Assembly: GCF_022549695.1 (NCBI RefSeq) | Contig: NZ_JAKZGS010000001.1 | Span: 1 to 64,000, forward strand | Length of the DNA stretch: 64,000 bases | Source: Belliella calami | GTDB lineage: Bacteria; Bacteroidota; Bacteroidia; Cytophagales; Cyclobacteriaceae | Direction: 5' to 3' | Part shown: positions 44,522 through 54,059 of the stretch, in pieces | Layout of the letters: every line of letters starts with the position of its first letter | How positions within the stretch are numbered: the stretch's first letter is position 1 | The notes under the pieces: model-generated | What the model was told of the DNA's origin: nothing | What the model saw: only the letters and a program-made list of their open reading frames with translations | Database searches by the model: none | Program-made: the position numbers and the translations under genes

Positions 44522-46684
44522 TTATTTGATGAACAACATTTCTCTATATTTCACTAGAGGCCATGACTCATCATCTACCAAAAGTTCCAATTTGTCTACT
44601 GCATATCTGATTTGATCGAAGTAAGCTTCTTTCACATTAGTACTGTAGCCTTTTGCTCTTTTGATAATATCATCTTCTTTATTGAGTTTCTTTCTCGCCT
44701 CTATCATTTGATTCACACTAGATTTAAGTGCTTCCAAATGACGACTTACATCCTTGATTGTCTCAATCGCAGCAGTATTGTCCAAACCTAAACCTTGCAA
44801 TCCATTAGCATTCTCTATCAATTTGTTTTGATAAAGGATTGCAGTAGGAATGATATGGTTCAAAGCAAGGTCACCCATTACCCTTGACTCGATCTGAACT
44901 TTCTTAATGTAATTTTCAAGCATGATTTCGTGTCTTGCATGAAGCTCTACATTAGAAAGCACATTGTGCTTTGAGAATACCTCAATAGACTTCTTGTCCA
45001 AATAAGTATCCAAAGCAAAAGGAGTACTCTTAAGATTAGAAAGACCTCTTTTTTCAGCTTCTTTCTCCCACTCTTCTGAGTAGCCATCACCTTCAAATCT
45101 TACTTTCTTACTATCCTTGATATACTTTCTCAAAACATTGACGATAGCGATTTTCTTCTCTTTACCTGAAGACATTTCCTTGTCGATATCTTTGGCAAGT
45201 TGCTTCAAAGTCTCTGCTACGATCACGTTCAATACAGTCATTGGTCCAGCAGAATTTGCCTGCGAACCTACTGCTCTAAATTCAAATTTGTTTCCAGTAA
45301 ATGCAAACGGAGAAGTTCTATTTCTATCAGTATTGTCCAATATGATTTCAGGAATTTTAGAAATACCCAATTTCATATACATATTGTCACCTTTCTCTAT
45401 CTTGATGTTACCGTTTTTCTCAAGCTCATCAAGAACACCGCTAAGCGTAGATCCCAAGAATACAGAAATAATCGCAGGTGGTGCTTCATTGGCTCCCAAT
45501 CTATAGTCATTTCCAGCAGAAGCAATACTAGCTCTCAACAAATCTGCATAATCATATACAGCTTTGACAGTAGCTACCAAGAAAGTCAAAAACTGAAGGT
45601 TTTCCCTTGCTGAATTGCTTGGTTGGAATAAGTTAACTCCAGTATCTGTGATCAAAGACCAGTTGTTGTGCTTACCAGATCCGTTTACACCAGCAAATGG
45701 CTTCTCGTGGAACAACACTTTCAAATCATGTCTTTCAGCTACTTTGTCCATCACATCCATCAATAGCTGATTGTGATCTACGGCTTTGTTGATTTCTTCA
45801 AAAAGAGGAGCTACTTCAAATTGACCTGGAGCTACTTCATTGTGACGAGTCGAAACTGGGATACCTAATTTCAAGGCTTCAATTTCGAAATCCATCATAA
45901 ACTCTTTTACTCTTGTAGGAATAGTACCAAAATAATGGTCTTCCAATTGCTGACCTCTTGCAGGGTTGTGACCAAATACAGATCTACCAGCCATTACCAA
46001 GTCAGGTCTTGTTGAAAAGAGCGCTTTGTCAATCACAAAATACTCTTGCTCAACACCCAAAGAAGGTGTGATTTTTCTTACATTTCTATCAAACAATTGA
46101 CAGATTGCCACAGAGGCTTCATTGATAGCTTCGATAGATTTCAAAAGGGGAGTTTTGTAATCTAGGGCTTCTCCTGTATATGCAACGAAAATAGTTGGAA
46201 TACATAATGTATTACCAAAAATGAAAATCGGTGAAGAAGGATCCCAAGCAGTATAACCTCTTGCCTCAAAAGTCGAACGGATACCACCATTAGGGAAAGA
46301 AGATGCATCTGGCTCTTGTTGTACCAATGCCGACCCTTTGAATTTCTCAATACCTGCATGTGCATCGAAAAAAGCATCATGCTTCTCTGCCGTAGAGCCG
46401 GTCAATGGCTGAAACCAGTGAGTATAGTGGGTTACACCTTTGCCTAAAGCCCAAGTTTTGATAGCTGAAGAAACCTCCTCAGCAGTAAGTGGATCAATTT
46501 TGGAACCTTTTTCAATTGCTTCGACTACCTTCTTGTAAACAGTAGGTGCCAAAGTTTCTTTCATTTGTTTCGTTCCAAAAACATTTACTCCATAATAATC
46601 TGAAATCTTTAGCGAAGGTGGAGTTGCCGTAACGCTAGGTCTGCTTTGCGCCAATAAAAGCGCTCTCTGTCTTAAAGTTGCCAT
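44522..46684 (-). CDS. glnN: Glutamine synthetase type III
   Basis: The 720 residues match the large GSIII (GlnN) class typical of Bacteroidota, not the roughly 470-residue GSI. Class motifs include HWFQPLTGSTAEKHD, GVEQEYFVID (metal-binding Glu), STRHNEVAPGQFEVAP and GVNGSGKHNNWS. It makes glutamine from glutamate, ammonia and ATP in the cytosol. It is monocistronic, with its own two-part promoter and terminator. No PII or Nac-like regulator gene is nearby. Confidence 0.96.
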   Translation of the reverse strand: MATLRQRALLLAQSRPSVTATPPSLKISDYYGVNVFGTKQMKETLAPTVYKKVVEAIEKGSKIDPLTAEEVSSAIKTWALGKGVTHYTHWFQPLTGSTAEKHDAFFDAHAGIEKFKGSALVQQEPDASSFPNGGIRSTFEARGYTAWDPSSPIFIFGNTLCIPTIFVAYTGEALDYKTPLLKSIEAINEASVAICQLFDRNVRKITPSLGVEQEYFVIDKALFSTRPDLVMAGRSVFGHNPARGQQLEDHYFGTIPTRVKEFMMDFEIEALKLGIPVSTRHNEVAPGQFEVAPLFEEINKAVDHNQLLMDVMDKVAERHDLKVLFHEKPFAGVNGSGKHNNWSLITDTGVNLFQPSNSARENLQFLTFLVATVKAVYDYADLLRASIASAGNDYRLGANEAPPAIISVFLGSTLSGVLDELEKNGNIKIEKGDNMYMKLGISKIPEIILDNTDRNRTSPFAFTGNKFEFRAVGSQANSAGPMTVLNVIVAETLKQLAKDIDKEMSSGKEKKIAIVNVLRKYIKDSKKVRFEGDGYSEEWEKEAEKRGLSNLKSTPFALDTYLDKKSIEVFSKHNVLSNVELHARHEIMLENYIKKVQIESRVMGDLALNHIIPTAILYQNKLIENANGLQGLGLDNTAAIETIKDVSRHLEALKSSVNQMIEARKKLNKEDDIIKRAKGYSTNVKEAYFDQIRYAVDKLELLVDDESWPLVKYREMLFIK

Positions 46685-46715
46685 TTCTACAATAAGTGGT
46701 TTGATTTAATGCTTA

Positions 46716-46749
46716 CAAAAATAGAAAATTATATCAATTTAAAAGCAAA
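46716..46749 (-). promoter_or_regulatory. Promoter of glnN
   Basis: On the minus strand TTTG (46749-46746), a 22-base spacer and TATTTTTG (46723-46716). The leader is about 27 bases. Confidence 0.6.
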
Positions 46750-46862
46750 TAGCCTGTTTTTAAACCATTTTTTTGAAATAAATACAGTTTTTTCAAAAAA
46801 ACAGGGCGGAATTTAATAAACCACACCAATTTTTATTGATTTTGAGGTTAATTATTAGATAA

Positions 46863-46892
46863 TTGAAAACCTGAGTTAAATAATTAACTTTG
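46863..46892 (+). promoter_or_regulatory. Promoter of mtaB
   Basis: TTG (46863-46865), a 19-base spacer and TAACTTTG (46885-46892) match the full Bacteroidota consensus. Transcription would start near 46897, about 19 bases before the GTG start codon. Confidence 0.75.
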
Positions 46893-46915
46893 CACTCACA
46901 AATTCAAAGATCATC

Positions 46916-48235
46916 GTGAAAAAAGTAGCATTTTATACTTTAGGCTGTAAATTAAATTACTCGGAGACTTCTACAATCAGTAGAATGTTTGAGAATAAGG
47001 GGTATCAAAAGGTGGAGTTTGATGAAACTCCGGACATTTTCATTATCAATACCTGCTCTGTCACCGAAAATGCTGATAAGAAATGTAAAAAGATCGTCAA
47101 AGAAGCTAAAAAAATCTCTCCCAATTCGTATGTAACGATCATAGGATGCTACGCACAACTTAAACCAAAAGAGATTGCTGAAATCAAAGGTGTTGATGCT
47201 GTCTTGGGAGCAGCAGAAAAATTTAGATTGATAGAATTGTTGGATGGCTTTGCCAAAGAACATGAAACAAAAGTCCTTGCTTCAGAAATCCAAGACGCTA
47301 CTGTTTTCAACAATGCCTTCTCTATACACGATAGAACTAGAACATTCTTGAAAGTTCAAGATGGATGTAATTATGGCTGTGCTTTTTGCACAATCCCACT
47401 GGCACGAGGAAAAAGCAGAAGTGATAGTACCGAAAATATCCTGAAGTCAGCAAGAGAAATTGCCGCAACAGATGTAAAAGAAGTAGTGCTCACGGGAGTG
47501 AATATTGGTGATTTTGGAATTCAGGAAGGAAAAAGAGAAGAAAGGTTCATCGATTTGGTCAAAGCTATTGACGAGATTGAAGGAATAGACCGAATTAGAA
47601 TATCTTCTATAGAACCAAATCTATTGACAAATGAAACAATCGATTTTGTATCTACGTCGCAAAGATTTGTTCCTCATTTCCATATTCCACTCCAATCAGG
47701 AAGTAACCAAATCCTGAGAAAAATGGGCAGAAGATATCTTCGTGAACTTTATGAAGACAGAGTAAGCAAAATAAAAAGTCTCATGCCACATTGCTGCATA
47801 GGCGTGGATGTTATAGTTGGATTTCCGGGAGAGACAGACGAATTGTTTTTGGAGACTTACAATTTCCTGAACAATCTAGACATTTCGTACCTTCATGTCT
47901 TTACATATTCCGAACGTGCCAATACCCGAGCTACAGAAATGGAAGGTGTAGTTCCTATGAAAATCAGAAATGAAAGATCCAAAATGCTGAGGATACTTTC
48001 TGAGAAAAAAAGAAGGAATTTCTACCAAGAAAATCTAGGAAAAACTTTCACAGTACTCTTTGAAGATGATGTAGAAGACGGGAAAATGCATGGATTTACT
48101 GAAAACTACATTCGTGTCTCCGCCAAATATGATCCAATCTTGATCAATGAGCTAAAGACTGTAACTTTGAAAGAAATTAATGACAAAGGTACTGTAGAAG
48201 TAATGGAGCCCGAGATGGTTTATGAAAAGCACTAA
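46916..48235 (+). CDS. mtaB: tRNA t6A37 methylthiotransferase MtaB
   Basis: The start is GTG, followed by KKVAFYTLGCKLNYSETSTI, the MtaB-type opening with first cluster cysteine. Others are NTCSVTE and GCYAQ, and the radical-SAM motif is GCNYGCAFC. The KLN and CKKIVKEAKK segments separate it from MiaB. It converts t6A37 to ms2t6A37 in tRNAs reading ANN codons. It is monocistronic, with a full promoter and a strong terminator. It is the second methylthiotransferase in the window; the two act on different A37 modifications. Confidence 0.93.
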   Translation: MKKVAFYTLGCKLNYSETSTISRMFENKGYQKVEFDETPDIFIINTCSVTENADKKCKKIVKEAKKISPNSYVTIIGCYAQLKPKEIAEIKGVDAVLGAAEKFRLIELLDGFAKEHETKVLASEIQDATVFNNAFSIHDRTRTFLKVQDGCNYGCAFCTIPLARGKSRSDSTENILKSAREIAATDVKEVVLTGVNIGDFGIQEGKREERFIDLVKAIDEIEGIDRIRISSIEPNLLTNETIDFVSTSQRFVPHFHIPLQSGSNQILRKMGRRYLRELYEDRVSKIKSLMPHCCIGVDVIVGFPGETDELFLETYNFLNNLDISYLHVFTYSERANTRATEMEGVVPMKIRNERSKMLRILSEKKRRNFYQENLGKTFTVLFEDDVEDGKMHGFTENYIRVSAKYDPILINELKTVTLKEINDKGTVEVMEPEMVYEKH

Positions 48236-48243
48236 ATATTGAA

Positions 48244-48276
48244 CCTGCCTACAGTTTGTAGGCAGGCATTTTTTTA
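48244..48276 (+). terminator. Intrinsic terminator of mtaB
   Basis: 10-bp perfect stem CCTGCCTACA (48244-48253) / TGTAGGCAGG (48257-48266) with a 3-base loop, followed by a run of T. Confidence 0.9.
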
Positions 48277-48367
48277 CTTCAATAAATGAATGTTTCAGAA
48301 TTTGTTATTTTTCAACATCTCTCTCTTTTAATCAATCAGCATTTTTCGAAAGTTGAAGCGTCTTTGA

Positions 48368-49276
48368 TTAATTGAAACTTGCCCTAAACTCCTTGGGACT
48401 TTGTTTGGTTTTCGTTTTGAATAATTTACTAAAACTTTGAGAATGCTCAAATCCCAATTCATATGCAATTTCACTTATTGATAACTCTGTTGTTGAAAGC
48501 TTTTCTTTTGCCTTTTCTATTAACTTCTCGTGAATATGCTGCTGAGTTGTAATTCCTGTCATTTGTTTGAGCATACTACCTAGATATTTACTAGAAACAT
48601 TAAGATTTTCGGCTACATATTGTACACTTGGCAATCCCTTAGTCATTAAGTCCTCTTGACTGAAATAATCTTCCAGTACTTTTTCCAATCGATTCAAAAT
48701 CTTATTATTAGTGATTTTTCTAGTTATAAATTGACGCTCGTAAAATCTTTTGGCATAAGTTAACAGCAAATCAAGCTGAGAAATCATTACATCCTGGCTA
48801 AATTTATCAATATTGGAGTGATACTCATGCTTGATGTTTTCGATAATCCCATTCATCAATGACTCTTCCTTATCCGAGAGAAACAATGCTTCGTTAGCAG
48901 CATAATTAAAAAATTCGTATTGTTTAATTTTTTTTGCCAAAGGTGTGTTCCACAAAAAATCAGGATGAATAAATAGCATCCAACCTTGTAAACTTGATGG
49001 CCGACTACCTGCTTCTCCTCTCAAAATCTGTCCTGGTGCCATAAATGCCATAAGTCCTTCATCAAAATCATACTTTTGTTGTCCATACAGCAAGTTATTG
49101 CATCCACGTTTGATTGAAATAGTGTAAAAATCAAAAATCACAGCATTGACTTCTGAATCCTTGGTAAACTTTGAAACATCCACAATGCTGATCAAAGGAT
49201 GATTCGGCTTTTCAACTCCAGCCAAACGATGTCCTTCTGAAATTGATTTTATACGAATTGGCGCACTAATTTTCAT
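48368..49276 (-). CDS. AraC-family transcriptional regulator
   Basis: The 302-residue protein has an N-terminal cupin-like sensing domain (MKISAPIRIKSISEGHRLAG, LMAFMAPGQILRGE) and a C-terminal pair of AraC helix-turn-helices (LPSVQYVAENLNVSSKYLGS and LSISEIAYELGFEHSQSFSK, ending KTKQSPKEFRASF). It lies downstream of an SDR and a DoxX-like gene in the same direction. It likely controls that cluster, though its inducer is unknown. Confidence 0.9.
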   Translation of the reverse strand: MKISAPIRIKSISEGHRLAGVEKPNHPLISIVDVSKFTKDSEVNAVIFDFYTISIKRGCNNLLYGQQKYDFDEGLMAFMAPGQILRGEAGSRPSSLQGWMLFIHPDFLWNTPLAKKIKQYEFFNYAANEALFLSDKEESLMNGIIENIKHEYHSNIDKFSQDVMISQLDLLLTYAKRFYERQFITRKITNNKILNRLEKVLEDYFSQEDLMTKGLPSVQYVAENLNVSSKYLGSMLKQMTGITTQQHIHEKLIEKAKEKLSTTELSISEIAYELGFEHSQSFSKLFKTKTKQSPKEFRASFN

Positions 49277-49285
49277 AATCTGATC

Positions 49286-49630
49286 TTAAAATTTAAAAGG
49301 GTATCTCAGCCAAATCAAAAGCAATGGTAGAGTCAGAAAAGGAATTTCCATCAAAGCCATTTTATAATCCCCTGCCTTTAACGACAATGCCATAATTAAA
49401 ACAATGGTTACTGCATTTAGAACATTAGACAAAAAAAATGTCTGAGGAAAAAAAAGCAGAAAACCAATGATGATTGAAAATGCTCCAAAATAGGGCATTA
49501 CCGACTTTGATATGCCAAGATTTGACATCATTTTAAGTTGCTCAGCATTGGCAGGTTGAAAAGCATCCCATCCATGCTTCATACTAAGCAAAGCAGAAAC
49601 CAATAACAATATAATACTTAAAATCTTCAT
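49286..49630 (-). CDS. DoxX-like small membrane protein
   Basis: The 114-residue protein has four hydrophobic helices with the short polar loop HGWDAFQPANAEQLKMMSNL, consistent with the DoxX-like group of quinone- or redox-linked membrane proteins. The match is on topology and general pattern only. Its ATG overlaps the SDR stop as ATGA, so the two are coupled. It may serve the same detoxification or redox response as the oxidoreductase. Confidence 0.7.
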   Translation of the reverse strand: MKILSIILLLVSALLSMKHGWDAFQPANAEQLKMMSNLGISKSVMPYFGAFSIIIGFLLFFPQTFFLSNVLNAVTIVLIMALSLKAGDYKMALMEIPFLTLPLLLIWLRYPFKF

Positions 49631-50415
49631 TGTTGTTTCTGGTTTTTGAGTTTTTTGATTTCTTTAAATTCACGGTGGCCAAAATTCAATAAGACATTGG
49701 GAAATAATCTACTAGCAGCTTTTATCACTCTAATCGTGAAAGGCTTCAATTCTTTCTTGTCTTTCAAAAGACCTTCAATGGCGACTTTTACCATTTTGTC
49801 TGCGGTCATCATCATTGCTGGATCTGGTTGCTTTTCCCATGTTTTTTGAAGATTTGTTTTGACACCGGGAGGTATCATTTCGAACACTTTGACACTTGTA
49901 TCTTCCAGTTGCAATCTCAACGCTTGTGTGTAGGCCCTAACTCCAGCCTTCGTAGCACTATATATAGGTGCAGAAGAATAGGACATAAAAGCTATTCCTG
50001 ATGAAACATTAACTATGGCGGCTGATTTTTTAGTTTTAAGATGCGGTAAAAATTGATGTACCATTTGAATAGTACCTGAAAGATTAACGGAAATTTCTTG
50101 GTTGATATTTTCCAAATCCAACGAACTGTCTTGTAAATCAATCAGACGCATCAAGCCTGCATTATTGATGATAATATTCAATTCCGGAAATTGTTGGATT
50201 ACTCCTTTATAGAGTGTTTCGATATCTTTCGGATTGCTTACATCACTTTTGAAGGTGTGGACATTTGTAAATTTTTTCTTAGTATCATCTAATGCCTTCT
50301 GGTTTCTTCCTGTGATGATGATATTTGCACCATATTCGGAAAGTTGCTTAACAAATTCCAAACCTAAACCACTTGTGCCTCCTGTGATGAGAATTGTACT
50401 GTTCTTTAATTCCAT
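49627..50415 (-). CDS. Short-chain dehydrogenase/reductase (DltE-like)
   Basis: The ATG at 50415 gives a protein of about 262 residues with the classical SDR motifs: TGGTSGLG (11-18) for NAD(P), NNAG, catalytic Ser in NVSSG, and YSATK holding Tyr and Lys. The ending with PGVKTNLQKTW, MMTADKMVKVAIEGL and a basic tail resembles DltE/YdfG-type enzymes. The substrate is unknown. A TTG start at 50439 is rejected. It heads a three-gene unit with the DoxX-like and AraC genes. Confidence 0.88.
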   Translation of the reverse strand: MELKNSTILITGGTSGLGLEFVKQLSEYGANIIITGRNQKALDDTKKKFTNVHTFKSDVSNPKDIETLYKGVIQQFPELNIIINNAGLMRLIDLQDSSLDLENINQEISVNLSGTIQMVHQFLPHLKTKKSAAIVNVSSGIAFMSYSSAPIYSATKAGVRAYTQALRLQLEDTSVKVFEMIPPGVKTNLQKTWEKQPDPAMMMTADKMVKVAIEGLLKDKKELKPFTIRVIKAASRLFPNVLLNFGHREFKEIKKLKNQKQQ

Positions 50416-50545
50416 TTTTCTGATATTTTGTTTATACAAATTTCAGAATTAAACCCCCATCAGATGTAGCCAAAATTCACATTGTTGTAGCTGAAAATGC
50501 TTATCTTTAAAAGGTTTTTGATTGACTGAAAAAACCAATGCCTGA

Positions 50546-52048
50546 TTAACCAAAAATCTCCCCATCCTGAAGCACAATTTCATTAGTAACTGTCTCTGGA
50601 ATCTCATTTTCGTAATGACTTACAAATATCATCGAGATCAAAGGATTCTTTCCGATATGGTTTATTGCCTCCAAAAATAATGAACTTTGGTCTTCATCCA
50701 TTCCTTGGGTTGCTTCATCCAATACCAATAAAGCAGGTGATTTGATCATAGCTCTAGCTAAAAGACAAAATCTCTGAGTTTCGAGAGACACTTGATTAAA
50801 AAACAACCCAGCTACATTGGGAATTCGGAACAAAGACAACCATTCCATAGCTTGGCTTTCTTGGTCCGGAGTAACTTTTTTAAACAATCCCATGGTATCA
50901 AAAAGACCAGACAATACTACCTTGATGCATGATTGGTTTTTTGGAAAAAATCTTGACAATTCTGCAGAAACAAAACCCACTTGCTTTTTGATATCCCAAA
51001 TTGTCTCACCTGTTCCTCTTTTTCGGTCAAACAAAACAATATCATTGGCATAAGCTTGAGGATTTTCTCCAATAATTAGACTTATCAATGTTGATTTCCC
51101 CGCTCCATTGTGCCCTTTCAATGACCAACATTCCCCTTGTTTGATTTCCCAATTCAGATCTTTTAAGATTTTCTTTTGATCATAAACCACCGTCACCTGA
51201 TTCATCCGAACTAAAAAGTCAAATTTTTGAATAGAATTGATCTGGATTAATTTGTCCAATTTCTCCACATCAAAATGAAAGAATTTTCTTTCTTTTTGCA
51301 TATCAAATGAATTAAGAAAATCTTCTCGATTCATTGTCGTCAATTTACCATCCTGCAAGACCCCAACATGGGTGATGACATTTGGGATTTGATCAGGCTT
51401 TGTGGCTACAATTAACTGAATGCCGGAATCAACTATTTTCCTCAGAATCCCATCAAACTGATTTCTTGTTTCTTTATCCAAACCTGTCATTGGCTCGTCC
51501 ATCAAAAACAACATTGGATTTTTAAGTAAGGCTGATGCTATTGCCAGTCGGCGGGTTTCTCCATTTGATAATTTTAATATTGATTCAGCTAGCAAATAAT
51601 TGATATTCAATAAATCAACTACCCTATCAAAGTTCCAATATCCTTCAATTTTAGATTCTACTTTTTCTAAATATTCCTGTACGGTATGTGCTGAATCTGA
51701 TTCAGAGGAATTGAAGCGTTGCTGATAATAGAAATTCTGAAGATTATCCTTATTGGTAAAAGTGTATTTTTGGCTTACGAAAGCAACCAAGTCTCTGTAG
51801 CTATTAACTTGGCTTTTTTGCATGCTTTGTTGTCTGTAATTATCAGCGAACGCAAAGCGCAAACTCCCAGAGAAAACCACTGTTTTCCCCAAAATGGTTT
51901 CTAAAAAGCCTTTCTTTTCTATACTAGAAGCACTTACAATGGCCCAGTTTTCGCCCTTTTTCATCAAAAAATCAAGATTTTGAAAAAGCACATTATCCAG
52001 GCTCTTCACACAAACTTGATTCATTGACAGAAATGAATTTTTATCCAT
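50546..52048 (-). CDS. Twin-domain ABC ATPase (ModF/PhrA-like), first nucleotide site degenerate
   Basis: Two ABC ATPase domains lie in tandem without membrane segments. Positions below count from an in-frame TTG one codon before the ATG. Domain 1 lacks a Walker A lysine (NWAIVSASSIEKKGFL near 36-50) but keeps signature LSNGE (161-165) and Walker B LFLMDE (181-186). Domain 2 has an intact Walker A (GHNGAGKST, 313-321) and Walker B LLVLDE (441-446), but a changed signature (VSLET, 421-425). Thus one composite site is intact and the other degenerate. The closest familiar layout is ModF/PhrA. It lies 30 bases downstream of a MacB-type permease, so the pair may be a transporter. It starts at ATG 52048. 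Confidence 0.85.
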   Translation of the reverse strand: MDKNSFLSMNQVCVKSLDNVLFQNLDFLMKKGENWAIVSASSIEKKGFLETILGKTVVFSGSLRFAFADNYRQQSMQKSQVNSYRDLVAFVSQKYTFTNKDNLQNFYYQQRFNSSESDSAHTVQEYLEKVESKIEGYWNFDRVVDLLNINYLLAESILKLSNGETRRLAIASALLKNPMLFLMDEPMTGLDKETRNQFDGILRKIVDSGIQLIVATKPDQIPNVITHVGVLQDGKLTTMNREDFLNSFDMQKERKFFHFDVEKLDKLIQINSIQKFDFLVRMNQVTVVYDQKKILKDLNWEIKQGECWSLKGHNGAGKSTLISLIIGENPQAYANDIVLFDRKRGTGETIWDIKKQVGFVSAELSRFFPKNQSCIKVVLSGLFDTMGLFKKVTPDQESQAMEWLSLFRIPNVAGLFFNQVSLETQRFCLLARAMIKSPALLVLDEATQGMDEDQSSLFLEAINHIGKNPLISMIFVSHYENEIPETVTNEIVLQDGEIFG

Positions 52049-52078
52049 CAAACAAAATTTTCCTTTTTAACGCATATT

Positions 52079-53323
52079 CTATTCGTAACGCAACGACTCA
52101 ATAGGATCCAACTTGCTTGCCTTGAATGCTGGAATATAGCCTGAAGAAAGCCCTACAAAAACACAAATCACAAATGAAACAAAAATCCAAAGCCAAGGAA
52201 CCAGAAAACCTCCAGGCCCAATCAAATTGGCTACGACATTTCCAATTCCGATACCCAAAATCACCCCAAACACACCTCCAATCAGACAAATTACAATTGC
52301 TTCAATCAAAAACTGTTGCCTAATCCTTAAAGGAGTAGCTCCCAAGGCTTTTCTAATCCCAATCTCCCTTGTTCTTTCCGTTACTGACACCATCATGATA
52401 TTCATCAATCCTATAGATGCACCTACAAGTGTAATAAATCCAATAGTGAACCCTCCAATCCTCAAATAACCAGCAACTTCTTCAAGACTCTCTCCTACAG
52501 TTTGACTTTTGGTGATTTCGAATGAATCATCTTCCCCGATTCCATCCTGTCTGATTTTACGCATAATTCCTGTTGCCTGTCCCATTTCGTATTGAAGATT
52601 CACAGGGTTGGAACCACTTGCGGTAATCGTATATCTAAAAGTTCCATTGCGGTCTAATCGACTACCATTTTCAATAGGAATAAAAATAGCCCTATCAGCA
52701 CCTGAACCACCTCCAACACTCCCTTGCTTTTCGATGATGCCTATTACAGTATACTTATTCCCAAAAAATGAAATTTGTTGATTTAGAGGATTTTCTTCTT
52801 TTTCAAAGAGCAAATCAACCAATTCCTTCCCTATGATACACACGTTTGTTCCATAGTCCACTTCAGTTTTACCGAAGTTTCTCCCCTCTTCTACTTTAAT
52901 TCCTTTGATCAAAAGATACAAATCATCTACACCCGTAACACGGATGTTGGGATTGGTCTTTTTTGATCCTCTTTTTATTTCTACGGATCCTGACAGAGTC
53001 GAATAGACCGTCGAAACTCCTATACCAGAAAATTCAGTTTTGAAAGTTTGGGCTTCCTTGTATTTTACTAATGGATAGGATTTTTCTGTTTTGCCGTCTT
53101 GGACAGACCTTCCTCCAGAAAAACCTCTCGATCGGATATCAAAATTGTTAGCACCCAAGCCAGAGAAACTGTCCTCTATCTGAGCTTTTATGGCATCTAT
53201 GGCAGTAAGCATCCCCACAAGAGACGTAATCCCAATAGCAATGATGGCGCCAGTAAGAATGGTACGAAGCAAATTGATCTTTACAGATCTCAAGGCTTCC
53301 TTTATATTTTCGATCAGATTCAT
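52079..53323 (-). CDS. MacB/FtsX-type ABC transporter permease
   Basis: The 414-residue protein has one N-terminal helix ([20 protein letters not shown]), a large periplasmic core domain (MacB-PCD) and three C-terminal helices. The FtsX-family coupling segment is [20 protein letters not shown], and the ending [20 protein letters not shown] is also typical. Such permeases work as dimers with a LolD-type ATPase in mechanotransmission or lipoprotein release. No LolD-type ATPase is adjacent; the next gene is the twin ATPase, 30 bases downstream. Confidence 0.92.
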   Translation of the reverse strand: MNLIENIKEALRSVKINLLRTILTGAIIAIGITSLVGMLTAIDAIKAQIEDSFSGLGANNFDIRSRGFSGGRSVQDGKTEKSYPLVKYKEAQTFKTEFSGIGVSTVYSTLSGSVEIKRGSKKTNPNIRVTGVDDLYLLIKGIKVEEGRNFGKTEVDYGTNVCIIGKELVDLLFEKEENPLNQQISFFGNKYTVIGIIEKQGSVGGGSGADRAIFIPIENGSRLDRNGTFRYTITASGSNPVNLQYEMGQATGIMRKIRQDGIGEDDSFEITKSQTVGESLEEVAGYLRIGGFTIGFITLVGASIGLMNIMMVSVTERTREIGIRKALGATPLRIRQQFLIEAIVICLIGGVFGVILGIGIGNVVANLIGPGGFLVPWLWIFVSFVICVFVGLSSGYIPAFKASKLDPIESLRYE

Positions 53324-53444
53324 AAAATGTTCAAATTGGAACAGTATTCCTTAAAATTTCACTTTAATTTCGTTTAATATGATGGATTTTATTTAAATGC
53401 CACAGAAATAACCCGATTTTTTCAGAAAAAAAATTTTCTGATCA

Positions 53445-54059
53445 TTAATGCATCCTATCAGCCCTAACTTCAAGGCTACTGATTACTTGTGCTTCATAAG
53501 CAAGCCATTCTTGCCATCTTGCATTGACGACATTCTTGTCATTTATCTTTCTTGCCAATTCTATAAAATTCACATAATGCCCTGCTTCTGATATCATCAG
53601 CTCATAATAGAATTTTCGCAATTCTTCGTCCTGAATATGATTAGACAGCAATTTGAATCGCTCACAACTCCTTGCTTCTATCAAGGCATTCATCAAAAGG
53701 TGTTCTGACAATTGTTGTGCTCTACTTCCACCTTTTTTGATAAACTCGTTGAGTTTGATGACATATTCATCCTTTCTTGGTTTCGCAAGTACATATCCCC
53801 TCTTATTCAAATGGAACAAAACCCTTTCAAAATGCCCCCACTCTTCTGCTACTACAGGTGTGAGTAATTCTGCCACTTCTTGAAAATCATAAAAATTTAC
53901 GATCAGTGAAATGCATGATGAAGCAGCTTTTTGCTCACAATATGCGTGGTCAATAAGTATCTCTCCAATATTCATCTCAGCAATACCCACCCATCTCGGG
54001 TCTGTAGGCAGCTGTAAATGCAGCATTTTTTGTTTTGTACTTTCTTCCCAACTCATCAT
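53445..54059 (-). CDS. miaE: tRNA-(ms2io6A)-hydroxylase MiaE
   Basis: This di-iron enzyme has the ferritin-like ligand set: GEILIDHAYCEQKAASS, EEWGHFERV, IEARSCERF and ISEAGHYVNF. It hydroxylates the isopentenyl side chain of ms2i6A37 made by MiaA and MiaB. The start overlaps the porin stop by one base (TGATG), so it is translationally coupled to the putative porin and thus to lpxK, an unexpected pairing. An ATG one codon later is also possible. Length about 204 residues, normal for the family. Confidence 0.92.
   Translation of the reverse strand: MMSWEESTKQKMLHLQLPTDPRWVGIAEMNIGEILIDHAYCEQKAASSCISLIVNFYDFQEVAELLTPVVAEEWGHFERVLFHLNKRGYVLAKPRKDEYVIKLNEFIKKGGSRAQQLSEHLLMNALIEARSCERFKLLSNHIQDEELRKFYYELMISEAGHYVNFIELARKINDKNVVNARWQEWLAYEAQVISSLEVRADRMH

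Noticed and set aside
53422-53441. Terminator after miaE
   Set aside because: The 8-bp stem is AT-rich and on the minus strand is followed by A residues; it is likely a chance palindrome.
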